NCBI RefSeq assembly: GCF_000428725.1
Contig: NZ_AUAM01000009.1
Span: 1 to 64,000, forward strand
Source: Psychromonas aquimarina ATCC BAA-1526
GTDB lineage: Bacteria; Pseudomonadota; Gammaproteobacteria; Enterobacterales; Psychromonadaceae
Reading direction: 5' to 3'
Length of the DNA: 64,000 bases
The translations under genes and the position numbers were made by a program. The notes under the pieces are model-generated. The model had not been told where the DNA came from. It made no database searches and worked only from the letters and a program-made list of their open reading frames with translations. Of the stretch, positions 10,603 to 20,015 are shown piece after piece. Every line of letters starts with the position of its first letter. Position 1 is the first letter of the stretch.

Positions 10603-10863
10603 ATACCCATGATACTTCAAGATGCAAAGTCAGCATGGTAAATTGTACCAAGATGCTAGGCATAAAATTAAAGTATAGTTATTCTACATAGAGATTTTAT
10701 AACAACGTAGATTGGTGCAAGTTACCTTGCCCTCTGGGGTGCTAGCTAGAATACTATCCCTGCGTTGCAACAATCGAAAAGGGAATAACCATTAACTCAT
10801 GTTGCGCCTTGGACTAGCATCCTAGCTAGCACCTGACAAAGCATTTTGAAGCAACATGGGTAT
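10603..10863. mobile_element. MITE-like repeat, copy 1 (261 bp)
   Basis: A gene-less segment bounded by inverted ends: ATACCCATG..CTTCAA on the left and TTGAAG..CATGGGTAT on the right. Internal inverted pieces (GCTAGC motifs) suggest it folds. A second copy of the family sits at 56157-56381 with the same TTCAAGATGCAAA left start, AACAACG motif, TGCGCCTTG motif and GGGTATA right end. Size, terminal repeats and lack of an ORF fit a non-autonomous miniature transposon. Because it sits between rbsK and rbsR it may weaken or replace read-through into rbsR. Confidence 0.8.
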
Positions 10864-10883
10864 ATAAGGATAACAATAAGATA

Positions 10884-11888
10884 ATGGCAACTATCAAAGA
10901 TGTGGCAAAACATGCCGGCGTGTCTACTTCAACGGTAAGCCATGCCCTTAATAAAACCCGCTATGTAAGCACAGATATTGTTGAGCGGGTGATGAAAGCG
11001 GTCGAGGAGCTGAATTACGCGCCTTCAGCACTGGCCCGCAGCTTAAAACTAAAAAATACACGTACCTTTGGTATGCTGGTGACAACTTCTGCGAATCCGT
11101 TTTTTGCCGAAGTGGTAAAAGGGGTTGAGCGCCGCTGTTATGAGCAGGGTTATAATCTGCTTTTGTGTAATACAGAAGGGGATCTGGACCGCCTGAATTT
11201 CAATATTGATATGCTGCTGCAGAAGCAGGTTGACGGTTTGTTACTGATGAGTGATGAGATCGCCAGTCAGAATTTAAATATATTCTCCCGCCATAAAGCC
11301 GTTCCGACTGTGGTGCTGGACTGCGGCGAGACTAATTTTCCCTGTGACAAAATACAGGATAACTCCCGTCACGGCGGTTATTTAGCGACTCAGTATCTGA
11401 TTAATAGAGGCCATCGTAAAATTGCCTGTATCAGCGGACCTCGCGAGAAACAGGCAACCTCGGAGCGTTTTGCCGGTTATATTCAGGCAATGAATGAAGC
11501 TGATCTTAAGGTTGATGAAGACTGGCATGCATTTGGTAATTTCGAGTGTGAGGGCGGTAAGCAGGCTTTTGAAAGCATTTTAGCAACAGGTAAGATGCCT
11601 AGTGCAATTTTTGTCTGCAATGACATGATGGCGATGGGCGTGATCAATACCGCTAATAAGCACGGTATATCAGTTCCCGAGGATCTGTCGATTATCGGTT
11701 ATGATGATATCAGTCTGGCTAAATTTATTACTCCGTCGTTAACCACGATTCATCAGCCTAAATTTAATTTGGGTCGAAAAGCCTTTGATACCCTGCTGGA
11801 TCAGATTCAAAGCAGCCGTGAAAGCAACCTTGAGATCCATTTAGAACCGACATTAGTTGAGCGCGACAGCGTCAAAACATTAAACTAA
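10884..11888 (+). CDS. rbsR: Ribose operon repressor, LacI family
   Basis: A 334-residue LacI/GalR regulator. Residues 1-60 are the helix-turn-helix and hinge (MATIKDVAKHAGVSTSTVS, then YAPSALARSLK). The rest is a periplasmic-binding-like effector domain (SANPFFAEVVKG, IFVCNDMMAMG, IIGYDDISLAKF). AAGGAT lies ahead of ATG. By family knowledge it releases the operator when ribose binds; the likely target is the palindrome at 5550-5577. It ends in a strong terminator shared with ilvD. Confidence 0.94.
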   Translation: MATIKDVAKHAGVSTSTVSHALNKTRYVSTDIVERVMKAVEELNYAPSALARSLKLKNTRTFGMLVTTSANPFFAEVVKGVERRCYEQGYNLLLCNTEGDLDRLNFNIDMLLQKQVDGLLLMSDEIASQNLNIFSRHKAVPTVVLDCGETNFPCDKIQDNSRHGGYLATQYLINRGHRKIACISGPREKQATSERFAGYIQAMNEADLKVDEDWHAFGNFECEGGKQAFESILATGKMPSAIFVCNDMMAMGVINTANKHGISVPEDLSIIGYDDISLAKFITPSLTTIHQPKFNLGRKAFDTLLDQIQSSRESNLEIHLEPTLVERDSVKTLN

Positions 11889-11911
11889 CCTTAGCGGCTA
11901 ATTCTGAAATC

Positions 11912-11951
11912 AAAAAAAGCCGCCTGATTGAAAAATCAGACGGCTTTTTTA
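11912..11951. terminator. Bidirectional terminator between rbsR and ilvD
   Basis: Stem AAAGCCGCCTGATT / AATCAGACGGCTTT with A runs on one side and T runs on the other, between two convergent genes. Confidence 0.9.
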
Positions 11952-11977
11952 TGATTTAATTTAAAGCTAAATAAAGA

Positions 11978-13816
11978 CTATTTAAGTTTAGACAAATCGC
12001 GTACCGCGCCTTTATCCGCTGACGTAGCCATTGAAGCATACACTTTAAGCGCTGCTGAAATTGGACGAATACGGTTTAGCGGTTTCCAGCCGTGTGCATC
12101 CATTTTAGTGCGTCGCTCTGCTAAGATCTCTTCAGATACCTTCAGATCCATAACACGTGTTGGAATATTGATATCGATAATGTCACCGTTTTCAATTAAT
12201 CCGACTACGCCGCCGGCAGCCGCTTCCGGAGAAACGTGGCCGATAGATAAACCTGAAGTCCCGCCGGAGAAACGACCGTCAGTGATTAATGCACATTTTT
12301 TGCCCAGTCCCATGGATTTCAGGTAACTAGTCGGGTAAAGCATCTCCTGCATGCCCGGGCCGCCCTGCGGACCCTCATAACGGATAACAACCACATCACC
12401 GGCTGCAACTTTACCGCCCAGGATCGCTTCAACCGCATCATCCTGGCTTTCGTATACTTTTGCCGGACCGGTGAACGTCAGGTTATCGTCATCAACCCCC
12501 GCAGTTTTAACCACAGCACCGTCAACGGCCATATTGCCAAACAATACCGCAAGACCGCCTTCTTCACTGAATGCATGCTCTAATGAGCGGACACAGCCGT
12601 CTTTACGGTCGTTATCCACTGTATCCCAGCGGCAGGCCTGACTGAATGCCTGAGTGGTACGGATACCTGCAGGACCGGCACGATAGAAATCGATAACTGC
12701 CTGGTCTTGAGTCTGCATAATATCGTATTGTGCTAACTGCTCTTTCATGGTCATATTTAAAATAGTCGGAATATCACTATTTAAGAAACCAGCTCTGTCG
12801 AGCTCACCTAGAATAGCCATTACGCCGCCGGCGCGATGAACATCTTCCATATGATATAAAGGTGTGGAAGGTGCAACTTTACAAAGCTGTGGAATACGGC
12901 GGGACATGGCATCCATATCACTTACCGTGAAATCAACACCGGCTTCCTGTGCGCAGGCTAAAAGGTGTAAAACTGTATTGGTTGAACCGCCCATAGCTAT
13001 ATCTAATGCCATTGCATTTTCAAAAGCAGCTTTGCCGGCGATTGCACGAGGCAGTACCGAGTAGTCATCTTCCTGGTAATGTCGTTTAGTGATTTCAACA
13101 ATACGGCTGCCGGCATCTAAAAACAGCTGCTCACGATCGGCATGTGTTGCCAGCATTGAGCCGTTACCTGGAAGTGATAACCCTAGTGCTTCTGTTAAAC
13201 AGTTCATGGAGTTTGCTGTGAACATACCAGAGCATGATCCGCAGGTCGGACACGCGCTGCGTTCAACATTAGCAACATCTTCGTCAGATACGTCTTTATC
13301 TGCGCCCATTACCATGGCATCAACTAAATCCAGTTTGATTATCTGATCGGAAAGTTTGGTTTTACCCGCTTCCATTGGGCCGCCGGAAACCATAATAATT
13401 GGAATGTTTAGACGCAGACCAGCCATTAACATTCCCGGAGTGATTTTGTCACAGTTGGAGATACAGACGATGGCATCTGCACAGTGTGCGTTAACCATAT
13501 ATTCAATAGAGTCGGCAATTAAATCACGAGACGGCAGGCTGTATAACATACCTGAGTGCCCCATAGCGATACCGTCATCAATGGCGATGGTATTAAATTC
13601 TTTAGCGATGCCGCCGGCGGCTTCAACAGCGCCTGCTACTAACTGGCCCATATCTTTTAAATGTACATGGCCCGGTACGAACTGCGTAAATGAGTTAGCA
13701 ATGGCAATAATAGGTTTGCCGAAATCATCATCTTTTACGCCTGTCGCGCGCCACAGGGCACGTGCACCAGCCATATTACGGCCGTGTGTGGAAGTTTTTG
13801 AGCGGTAGTCTGGCAT
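11978..13816 (-). CDS. ilvD: Dihydroxy-acid dehydratase
   Basis: Converts dihydroxy acids to the keto-acid precursors of isoleucine and valine. It is 612 residues, full length. Cysteine ligands of the iron-sulfur cluster appear in [11 protein letters not shown] and in the [19 protein letters not shown] region. [17 protein letters not shown] and the C-terminal [11 protein letters not shown] motif are present. It is the last gene of an ilvG-ilvM-ilvD set; about 110 bases separate it from ilvM. The ilvE and ilvA genes found between and after these in E. coli are not here. Confidence 0.95.
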   Translation of the reverse strand: MPDYRSKTSTHGRNMAGARALWRATGVKDDDFGKPIIAIANSFTQFVPGHVHLKDMGQLVAGAVEAAGGIAKEFNTIAIDDGIAMGHSGMLYSLPSRDLIADSIEYMVNAHCADAIVCISNCDKITPGMLMAGLRLNIPIIMVSGGPMEAGKTKLSDQIIKLDLVDAMVMGADKDVSDEDVANVERSACPTCGSCSGMFTANSMNCLTEALGLSLPGNGSMLATHADREQLFLDAGSRIVEITKRHYQEDDYSVLPRAIAGKAAFENAMALDIAMGGSTNTVLHLLACAQEAGVDFTVSDMDAMSRRIPQLCKVAPSTPLYHMEDVHRAGGVMAILGELDRAGFLNSDIPTILNMTMKEQLAQYDIMQTQDQAVIDFYRAGPAGIRTTQAFSQACRWDTVDNDRKDGCVRSLEHAFSEEGGLAVLFGNMAVDGAVVKTAGVDDDNLTFTGPAKVYESQDDAVEAILGGKVAAGDVVVIRYEGPQGGPGMQEMLYPTSYLKSMGLGKKCALITDGRFSGGTSGLSIGHVSPEAAAGGVVGLIENGDIIDINIPTRVMDLKVSEEILAERRTKMDAHGWKPLNRIRPISAALKVYASMATSADKGAVRDLSKLK

Positions 13817-13928
13817 CTTAATTCCTTGTTTAGGTATAACTTATCCGCACCGTTTTTACTGCGGTTAGTTGTTGTCTGTTCATTGGAAGTTAACTGATTT
13901 AAGCAGATAACTTTGTCTTTAACAAGCG

Positions 13929-14186
13929 TTACGCACTGGCTTTAACTGCTTGTTCCTGCCCGATTGCCGCGACCCGGGTAATGCCGAATAATTTTTCAAT
14001 CTGTTTAGTTAACAGGCTTACCGGTCGATCGCTGCACACAGTTAAAGTGACATGCAGTGATTTTTCATTCTCTGTTGTTTCGCCGTTAATATTTTGTACT
14101 CTAAATCCGCGGTGACGGCAGACTCGCAATAGGCGCTCTAATAGTTCAGGGCAGTTTTCACCTTGGATAATCAGTAAATATTTCAT
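13929..14186 (-). CDS. ilvM: Acetolactate synthase II, small regulatory subunit
   Basis: An 85-residue ACT-domain protein that pairs with IlvG. The start [22 protein letters not shown] gives the beta-alpha pattern of an ACT domain, and the length is that of E. coli IlvM. Its start overlaps the end of ilvG by four bases, which points to coupled translation and fixed stoichiometry. As in isozyme II, the domain is short and may give little valine sensitivity; that part is family knowledge. Confidence 0.88.
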   Translation of the reverse strand: MKYLLIIQGENCPELLERLLRVCRHRGFRVQNINGETTENEKSLHVTLTVCSDRPVSLLTKQIEKLFGITRVAAIGQEQAVKASA

Positions 14187-15838
14187 TTTAAACTCTCCAT
14201 CATTTTATCGTTTGGTGCGCCGGGCGGAACCAGCGGCCATACGTTTTCTTCCTCTGAAATAGAAACATGCAGCAGGTACGGGCCGTCACTGTGCAGTAAA
14301 CGGTTAAGTGCATCCTGAATCTGACTTTTTACTGAGATTGTTTCTCCCGGGATATCAAATGCGCTTGCCAGTGTAACGAAATCTGGATTATCCGTTAAAA
14401 TGGTTTCACTGTAACGGCCGTCAAAAAACAGTTTTTGCCATTGACGCACCATGCCTAAACGCTGGTTATCAATAAGCACGATTTTAACCGGTAATTTTCT
14501 GCGCTTGATAGTACCTAGTTCCTGAACATTCATCATAAACGAACCGTCACCGGAAACGGTGATCACTGTATCATTCGGACGTGCTGTCTGTGCGCCGACG
14601 GCTGCCGGAATGCCGAAACCCATAGTTCCTAAACCGGAACTGGATATATGATTTTCCGGACGATCCACAAACATATGCTGTGCAACCCACATCTGATGTT
14701 GTCCGACATCGCTGCAGATGACACTGTTCGGCGGCATCATTTCAGCCAGCTGTCTCAGCATTGCCGGAGCATAAATTGCTTCACCCGGATGGTCATAGCG
14801 GCGGGCAAAATCTCTTTTCATTTTTAATATATGCTGCTGCCAGGCGCTGATAAAGGTTTCAACCTCAATGGCGGGTAAAACTTCTTTTAGATCATCCGTA
14901 ACAGCAAGCTCAGCAAGTCGTAATTTATCGACTTCTGCCGCATCAATATCAAGGTGGATAACTTTTGCGTGACTGGCAAATTCATCGAGTTTACCGGTTA
15001 CCCTGTCATCAAACCGGGCGCCGACGGCAATCAGCAGATCACACTCCTGGACTGCCAGGTTAGCGGCCTTGCTGCCGTGCATACCGACCATACCCATAAA
15101 GTATTCAGAATTATGTTCAATAACCCCGATCCCTTTCAGGGTGCAGACACTGGGAATATAGGTATATTGAATAAAGCTGCGCAGCTCCTGAACGGCATCT
15201 GCCATACCCACACCGCCACCGACATAAAGGAGCGGTTTACTGGCCGACTTTATCATCTCTTTAGCTTGTCTAATCACAGTGGCATCAAGAGGGAAGTTCA
15301 ACTTTTTCTCAGTTGTAAGCACTTTTAATGTCGAAAATTCAGCATCAGCAAGCATAATATCTTTAGGGATATCAATTAAGACAGGGCCGGGACGACCAGA
15401 TCTGGCTATTTCAAAAGCCTGCTCAATAATAGGGCCCAGCTGTTCGGCGCTCTGCACCATAAAGCTGTGTTTAGTGCAGGCTAAAGAAAGCCCTAATACG
15501 TCAACTTCCTGGAAGGCATCGGTACCGATCAAATTACTCGCTACCTGCCCGGTGATCGCAACGACGGGGATCGAATCTAATAAGGCATCGGCTAAACCGG
15601 TAACTAGATTGGTAGCTCCCGGGCCGGATGTTGCAATGCATACTCCTACATTACCTGTTGCTCTGGCATAACCTAAAGCCGCCATAGCAGCACCCTGCTC
15701 ATGGCGGCATAAAAGGTGGTCCAGTCCGCCGTCATAAAGGGCATCGTAGAGCGGCATTATTGCGCCGCCCGGATAACCGAATACCTGAGTCACATTCTGT
15801 TTTTTTAGTGTTTGAACGATAAAATTGGCACCATTCAT
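14183..15838 (-). CDS. ilvG: Acetolactate synthase II, large subunit
   Basis: Thiamine diphosphate and FAD-dependent enzyme joining two pyruvates, or pyruvate and 2-oxobutyrate, at the first common step of branched-chain amino acid synthesis. The 551-residue frame is intact, unlike the frameshifted gene of E. coli K-12. [15 protein letters not shown] with HEQGAA gives the catalytic glutamate. [11 protein letters not shown], the GDGSFMMN cofactor motif and the C-terminal [11 protein letters not shown] segment are present. No leader peptide rich in Ile, Val or Leu could be found upstream, so attenuation is not evident. It diverges from comM across about 290 bases. Confidence 0.94.
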   Translation of the reverse strand: MNGANFIVQTLKKQNVTQVFGYPGGAIMPLYDALYDGGLDHLLCRHEQGAAMAALGYARATGNVGVCIATSGPGATNLVTGLADALLDSIPVVAITGQVASNLIGTDAFQEVDVLGLSLACTKHSFMVQSAEQLGPIIEQAFEIARSGRPGPVLIDIPKDIMLADAEFSTLKVLTTEKKLNFPLDATVIRQAKEMIKSASKPLLYVGGGVGMADAVQELRSFIQYTYIPSVCTLKGIGVIEHNSEYFMGMVGMHGSKAANLAVQECDLLIAVGARFDDRVTGKLDEFASHAKVIHLDIDAAEVDKLRLAELAVTDDLKEVLPAIEVETFISAWQQHILKMKRDFARRYDHPGEAIYAPAMLRQLAEMMPPNSVICSDVGQHQMWVAQHMFVDRPENHISSSGLGTMGFGIPAAVGAQTARPNDTVITVSGDGSFMMNVQELGTIKRRKLPVKIVLIDNQRLGMVRQWQKLFFDGRYSETILTDNPDFVTLASAFDIPGETISVKSQIQDALNRLLHSDGPYLLHVSISEEENVWPLVPPGAPNDKMMESLK

Positions 15839-16130
15839 TTTTTGATCCGTCCTGAATTTAGTGAGGGCTTATCGTTGTTTTGTTCAAAGGAAAAATAGAC
15901 AAAATAAGCAATGCTGAGTTTGAAAAGTGGTCATCTTTATAGCGTAAATGTCCGCCTTTTTCAACTTTTGTCACATTTCTGGATGAAAGTGCACAAGAAA
16001 ACGTTGCCAATTTAAAATATTCCGCAATAAAGATACCTGTATTCAAGACTGTCTGGTTATTTAAAGTGAGCTGATATTCTTAATCTGCCTATACTAAAAG
16101 ACATTGTCTTGACATAAATAAGAGAAAGCT

Positions 16131-16358
16131 ATGGCATTAGCAAGTTTATACTGTCGTGCGATGCTGGGGGTAGATGCCCCCGAGGTCTTAGTTGAAGTAC
16201 ACCTAGGAACGGGACTGCCGGGTTTTTCGTTAGTAGGGCTGCCGGAAACATCCGTTAAAGAAGCTAAAGAAAGAGTACGCAGCGCGATACTGAACAGCGG
16301 TTTTAAATTTCCCAGTAAAAGAATCACGGTAAATCTTGCACCTGCTAATTTTCATTAG
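16131..16358 (+). pseudogene. comM: comM (yifB) 5' fragment, cut by island insertion
   Basis: The first 73 codons of ComM, the Mg-chelatase-like AAA+ branch-migration helicase that promotes integration of DNA during natural transformation. The N-terminal motif [21 protein letters not shown] is typical. At codon 73 (..LAPAN) the frame runs into island sequence and stops after two more codons. The missing part resumes at 33921 with LPKEGGRFDLAIALGIL, exactly as in intact homologs. AGAGAAAG precedes ATG. The fragment has no ATPase motifs and is presumably non-functional. Confidence 0.93.
16344..16351 (+). other. attL core of the comM island
   Basis: GCTAATTT, preceded by CCT. It is the left copy of the 8-bp direct repeat marking the crossover region of the serine integrase. 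The three bases before it (CCT) differ from the right copy (CCG) by one base, so identity is confined to the core. Sequence left of it is comM codons. Confidence 0.8.
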
Positions 16359-16563
16359 TAGTTATATGTTGCGCGATAACTTGTTGCACATTATGTAACG
16401 TGCAATAAAGGTAGGTATATAGAAAGGAAATTTCAGGGCAGGTGGTTTGGATAAGCTGGTGAGACATCTCATGGTTGTTCTATATACACAGTAACGCGAA
16501 ACCATGAAATATTATGATTCATAATATTTCAAAAATACTTTTATCGATGATGTGTCAGTAGAA
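16359..16563. other. Left end of the island, no gene seen
   Basis: About 200 bases with no credible ORF. A small hairpin TTGCAC / GTGCAA lies near 16383-16404, close to attL. It may be part of the phage-type attachment arm used when the island circularises. In the circular form this end would lie directly upstream of the integrase gene. Confidence 0.5.
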
Positions 16564-16904
16564 CTGTAACTTTGTTTATCTGGCTCGCTTCGGGAAAAAG
16601 CGAGCGTGGAGATTTTTACTAACAGAGGGGGATTCTCAGCGATGGCTAACAAAAAATTGAAAAGTCATATTATTTCCCTTTTATAATAAAAATTATGTTT
16701 TTATATACAGCGTAGTGCTTTTGTCATTTTTCCACCGTAAATACGACAATTTCCAGCCTTTCTTCATGATTTGTCTTTGACTTATTATTTTAGCTCATTG
16801 ATATATTAATCAAATCAAGTAATCTGACCTCATATTTAAATAAATAAACGACTGTCGTCTTTCCGCTGGAAATACGACAAAATGTCGCATAATAAGCTGT
16901 TATG
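16564..16904 (+). promoter_or_regulatory. Gene-less leader A with promoter and attC-like right end
   Basis: This segment appears homologous to leader B at 20351-20632. Both start with CTGTAACTT, then a perfect hairpin (here GCTCGCTT / AAGCGAGC at 16583-16605), then TTTCCACCG, then a sigma70-like promoter, and end in TAATAAG plus GTTATG. The last 70 bases fold into a hairpin with unpaired bases (CGAC-t-GTCGT-c-TTTCC, loop GCT, GGAAA-t-ACGAC, GTCG at 16849-16887), as expected for attC. It may be a promoter-bearing cassette without a gene, or an attI-like relic. Confidence 0.6.
16777..16805 (+). promoter_or_regulatory. Candidate promoter for the first cassettes
   Basis: TTGACT (16777-16782), a 17-base spacer and GATATA (16800-16805), about 115 bases before the first cassette start codon. 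Leader B has a matching arrangement, which raises confidence that it is functional. Confidence 0.6.
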
Positions 16905-16919
16905 AAACCAAGGAGAATT

Positions 16920-17381
16920 ATGTCTTCAGAAAAAATACCAACAATTACCAAATCAGTTTCTTTAACATTAGCCTGCATAGTCGGATTACCCTTTCTTTGG
17001 TTTTTTTGCTTAGACTTTCCAATGGATACTATTAGTGAAGAATCTCGAAGAAAATTCGCTCAAATTGGATTGCTTATTAATCTTATAGCAGGGTTGTCTA
17101 TGGTTGTTCGTTATTTGTGGCTAAACAGCTATAAAAGAAGGCTAAAACATCTTTATCAGATTGATGATTTGATGGTAGCTAAATACGAACTATTAAAGCA
17201 CCATACTTTTGATAAGGCTACAAAAGAGAAAGATGATGCACAATTCAAGCTCGAGCAGAAACCATTATATGAAGAGCTCGAAAATTATTTGAAGTTTGAT
17301 AAAGTGGAATCAGTTCATATGTTTATTGGACTTGCTGGTTTGTGTGTTGGCACTGTTTTCCAAATGATAGCTGCAGGGTAA
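16920..17381 (+). CDS. Cassette 1: small membrane protein of unknown function
   Basis: A 153-residue protein with two hydrophobic helices (around residues 10-32 and 50-68) followed by a charged, helical, lysine- and glutamate-rich half, and a short hydrophobic C-terminus (MFIGLAGLCVGTVFQMIAAG). I chose ATG 16920 because AAGGAG lies just upstream; ATG 16902 is inside the GTTATG recombination box. It is followed four bases later by attC 1. No family recognised. A membrane anchor with a cytoplasmic helical part is common among phage-defence and toxin-immunity proteins, but nothing here proves that role. Confidence 0.75.
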   Translation: MSSEKIPTITKSVSLTLACIVGLPFLWFFCLDFPMDTISEESRRKFAQIGLLINLIAGLSMVVRYLWLNSYKRRLKHLYQIDDLMVAKYELLKHHTFDKATKEKDDAQFKLEQKPLYEELENYLKFDKVESVHMFIGLAGLCVGTVFQMIAAG

Positions 17382-17384
17382 GTT

Positions 17385-17493
17385 TCATAACAAGTCGTTC
17401 AACACGGAAGCGTAAACGGCTGTCATCGTTTTTGCAAAGACCAAAAGCGCAAAAACAATACCAACCTACGCTCCGGTTAACGAGGCGTTATGT
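17385..17493 (+). repeat. attC site 1 (about 109 bp)
   Basis: Starts TCATAAC and ends GTTATG. The arms pair with unpaired single bases: CGTT-c-AAC-a-CGG-a-AGCGTA on the left against TACGCT-CCG-GTTAACG on the right. Extra bases on one arm are the strand-recognition feature of attC. The central part (GCTGTCATCG, AACAATACCAACC) is shared with attC 5. Confidence 0.85.
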
Positions 17494-17577
17494 TCTCATC
17501 ACTCACCTCTTGAATCTGGACAATTAATCCCCACATATCTTATGTGTATTGTTGCACAATTTAACTTGGAGAGAATT

Positions 17578-17910
17578 ATGGCTGGTATTATTTTAGATGC
17601 TGAATTGCATGCAATAGCTCGTTACTTGGTTAAGCTTGAAGATTACGTACAAGAAGAATATCAAGGTGTTGTTAATGTTGACTCAGAAATACAGCAACTT
17701 AATGAGCAATATGGGTTTGTTGTTAATGAAAATGCAGTCGCATTTAATAGCGATGTAAAAACTATGTATAATTTTGAACGTAAACGCTCATTAAAAAGTA
17801 TTGATAATGTAGCTTTTGCTAAGTTCAAACTTGATAATTTAACTGGTAATAATAGGCTCCAACAAATTAAGACTGAATTGGCAAACGAGCTTCAAGCTGC
17901 ACGAACATAA
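17578..17910 (+). CDS. Cassette 2: unknown 110-aa protein
   Basis: A soluble, mildly acidic protein of 110 residues with no recognised domain. ATG 17578 is preceded by GGAG at a six-base spacing; the upstream in-frame ATG at 17542 has no ribosome binding site. The sequence is mostly predicted helical (AELHAIARYLVKLEDYVQEE) with a middle stretch containing QQLNEQYGFVVNENA. The stop codon lies inside the first box of attC 2, a tight arrangement typical of gene cassettes. Confidence 0.75.
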   Translation: MAGIILDAELHAIARYLVKLEDYVQEEYQGVVNVDSEIQQLNEQYGFVVNENAVAFNSDVKTMYNFERKRSLKSIDNVAFAKFKLDNLTGNNRLQQIKTELANELQAART

Positions 17911-18004
17911 CAAGTGTTTTCAAGTCGGACACAAAAAGTTGGCTGCGACTCGTTCTGCGCGCATTATAGCCAACTTTTCTTAGCCGCTTAAAACGGCGTT
18001 AGGC
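17905..18004 (+). repeat. attC site 2 (100 bp)
   Basis: ACATAAC at the left and GTTAGGC at the right fit RYYYAAC and GTTRRRY exactly. Arms pair as AAAAAGTTGGCT against AGCCAACTTTTCTTAGCCGCTTAAAACG. The inner ATTATAGCCAAC motif recurs in attC 7, and a close variant in attC 4. Confidence 0.88.
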
Positions 18005-18080
18005 TTCTTTAGAGTTTGTTAATTAACCATGTATAACTGAAAATAGTAGTTTTATATTTTCCAAATTTGAGAGGTATATT

Positions 18081-18263
18081 TTGAAAGAAGTAATTGGCTA
18101 CACAGAATTTTGCAAAGAAAAAGGACTGAACTTTTCTTCACAGAAATCACAGACTGAGTATCAGAAATATACTGGTGAGATCGATATCGAAAATCGCTCA
18201 CATTACGATGATATATATAGAAAGGCTGAAGAAATTAAAAGTATACTTTCTAAGAAAAAGTAG
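18081..18263 (+). CDS. Cassette 3: unknown 60-aa protein
   Basis: A small charged protein starting at TTG 18081; GAGAGG lies six bases upstream and decides the start. The product (MKEVIGYTEFCKEKGLNF...) is helical and lysine/glutamate rich, without membrane segments. It sits between attC 2 and attC 3, which makes it the only coding candidate of that cassette. No family recognised. Confidence 0.6.
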   Translation: MKEVIGYTEFCKEKGLNFSSQKSQTEYQKYTGEIDIENRSHYDDIYRKAEEIKSILSKKK

Positions 18264-18329
18264 AGTTTACTCTCGTTCTAAAGTGGTTGGGTGATGACTT
18301 AGTTTTGGTTTTACTAATTCGGAATCAAA

Positions 18330-18384
18330 GCCTAACAAATTGTTGCACGCGGACTCGGTAGAGTTGGTGAGCAAGGCGTTAGCA
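18330..18384 (+). repeat. attC site 3 (55 bp)
   Basis: GCCTAAC at the left and GTTAGCA at the right. This is the short 59-base-element type, with ACAAATTGTTGC on the left and GAGCAAGGC on the right arm. The right box runs directly into the ATG of the next cassette gene. Confidence 0.8.
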
Positions 18385-18995
18385 TGACAAATATAAGTAG
18401 TACGGAGTTACTCGTGGATTTTTACAATAATTTGAATTGTAATCAAAAAAAAGCCTTTGATGATTACAAAAATGCAGAAAGCATTTACGAAGGAAATGCG
18501 TTTGCTTACCATGTAAACCATCTATTACTAAATCAAGAGACGCCTCCTGCTGAGTATGACTCCCATATAGCATCACTTGATAGCATCTCCAAAGTAGAGT
18601 CGCTGACTGAAGATACCACTTTATATCGAGCTTGTTTTGATAATACAGTAAATGGTCATTTAGATAATTCGAGTCAATTAAATATTTATCGTGCATTTAT
18701 GTCAACATCGACAACCAACACCAATCTCCGTTTACACTTTGTTCGTTGTTTAATAGCAGATTCATGTGTGCCTTGTTATATTGAGATAAAATGCAAAAAG
18801 GGTGCGTACATAATACCCCTTGAAAAATCAGCTCAAGATACTGAAAAAGAAGTACTGTTACCGAGAAATAGCCAATTTAAGCTTATAAGTAAATCCATAA
18901 TTACCTGTAAATCTGAAATTGAAAATTTGGCGGGATTTAATGGTCGTAAATTTACAGAAATTATTAAGCTCGAACTTGAGTATATTAGTAAATAG
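18384..18995 (+). CDS. Cassette 4: predicted ADP-ribosyltransferase
   Basis: A 203-residue protein with the three signatures of the R-S-E class of mono-ADP-ribosyltransferases: Arg82 in TLYRACF, the STS motif in FMSTSTT (residues 107-109), and ExE at residues 154-156 in DTEKEVLLPR, followed by the usual beta strand. Residues 1-75 are helical. There is no signal peptide, so it should act inside the cell. The ATG lies in the attC 3 right box, and the AAGG of that attC can serve as ribosome binding site. Target unknown; a toxin or an abortive-infection effector is plausible. No obvious antitoxin gene is adjacent. Confidence 0.8.
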   Translation: MTNISSTELLVDFYNNLNCNQKKAFDDYKNAESIYEGNAFAYHVNHLLLNQETPPAEYDSHIASLDSISKVESLTEDTTLYRACFDNTVNGHLDNSSQLNIYRAFMSTSTTNTNLRLHFVRCLIADSCVPCYIEIKCKKGAYIIPLEKSAQDTEKEVLLPRNSQFKLISKSIITCKSEIENLAGFNGRKFTEIIKLELEYISK

Positions 18996-19020
18996 CAATA
19001 ACCGCATCTTAGTACGATCA

Positions 19021-19118
19021 TGCTAACAAGACATTTAAGCGGACTAAAACAGTGTGTTAGGTTCCGCTTTGCTTCACATTATAACCCACTGTTTTAGTCC
19101 GCTTAATGCGGTGTTTAT
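19021..19118 (+). repeat. attC site 4 (98 bp)
   Basis: TGCTAAC at the left, GTTTATG at the right. Long arms: ACATTTAAGCGGACTAAAAC against GTTTTAGTCCGCTTAATGCGGTGT with extra bases on the right arm. Internal GTTCCGCTTTGCTTCACATTATAA is close to attC 7. Confidence 0.88.
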
Positions 19119-19193
19119 GCTAAGCCTGTAGCAGTTCTGGTAAATATTGTGTAACGCTCTGTTGGGAGTAAGCGAACGCATTACCAAACGTTT

Positions 19194-19940
19194 TTAATTT
19201 GAACATCTGCTATTAACAATTCTGTTGGCGTTACCCTGTATAGCTTCTATTTTCTTGCTACGTTTACATTCCCAATCACTAACTGGATACATTTTGTCCC
19301 ACGCATTCATTAACTGTTTCTGTTGTCGGCTCATGCTGTATCTACTGTAAGCTTCATCCATGTATAAATAAGTGCGTGCTATCTGTCCTCTTGATCTTAC
19401 TGGAGGCTCTGCTTTACGGTTATTTATCTTCATTTCACAACTGCCGAAACTACTCTTTTCATCAGGTAACATAACAAAGTTGTAATTACTTCTTAGCGCA
19501 TTCACTGCACCAATGGCAGGGTATAGATTAAACATATCGGCTTGCATGTAGCGGTACTCTTTATTCACCTTTTCAGCACATTTACGCCCCTTAAATGATT
19601 TTCTCTTATTGTTAACGCATTGAGCATCACCATCTCGCCATTCTGTAAATGTTCTGCCGAAGTTTTCAGCAGGAACTACATGCTCCCATTCTACTTTTTT
19701 GGCGCGTTTCAGATATTTCGTTGTTACAAAACCTTCAGGTGGAGTTATTAGTTTTTTAGAATCGAATGTAGCGGCGCAGTACAGTGTAGTTCTATTATCT
19801 GGGTATACATTTCTCTCCAATGATTTTTTGGCTTTACTAAAAGAGTCATTGGTTTGATTCGCAGCGAAGATTGGACTAACCGATATTAACAAGCATAGCG
19901 TGAGTAGTATTTTTTTGATGAAAGTATCCATAAGTTTCAT
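19194..19940 (-). CDS. endA: Periplasmic endonuclease I (EndA/NucM family)
   Basis: A 248-residue secreted nuclease. Residues 1-27 form a signal peptide ending IFAANQ. The catalytic motif EWEHVVPAENFG (residues 84-95, His87) and the RYMQADMFNLYPAIGAVNALRSN block match E. coli endonuclease I. Cysteines fit disulfide formation in the periplasm. It is the only minus-strand gene within the cassette array and lies after attC 4. Periplasmic DNases degrade incoming transforming DNA, and mobile elements in Vibrio are known to carry one for that purpose. Start is ATG 19940 or 19931. Confidence 0.9.
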   Translation of the reverse strand: MKLMDTFIKKILLTLCLLISVSPIFAANQTNDSFSKAKKSLERNVYPDNRTTLYCAATFDSKKLITPPEGFVTTKYLKRAKKVEWEHVVPAENFGRTFTEWRDGDAQCVNNKRKSFKGRKCAEKVNKEYRYMQADMFNLYPAIGAVNALRSNYNFVMLPDEKSSFGSCEMKINNRKAEPPVRSRGQIARTYLYMDEAYSRYSMSRQQKQLMNAWDKMYPVSDWECKRSKKIEAIQGNANRIVNSRCSN

Positions 19941-20015
19941 TTACCTCGCACATTTGAAATGGGGGGGGAATTCAACTATAGCAGACTTGAACAGGCTAAT
20001 CGGATATAGAGTAAA

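Noticed and set aside
15858-16046. Possible ilv leader peptide upstream of ilvG
   Set aside because: The 62-codon frame has no run of Ile, Val or Leu codons and no terminator-antiterminator pair was found.
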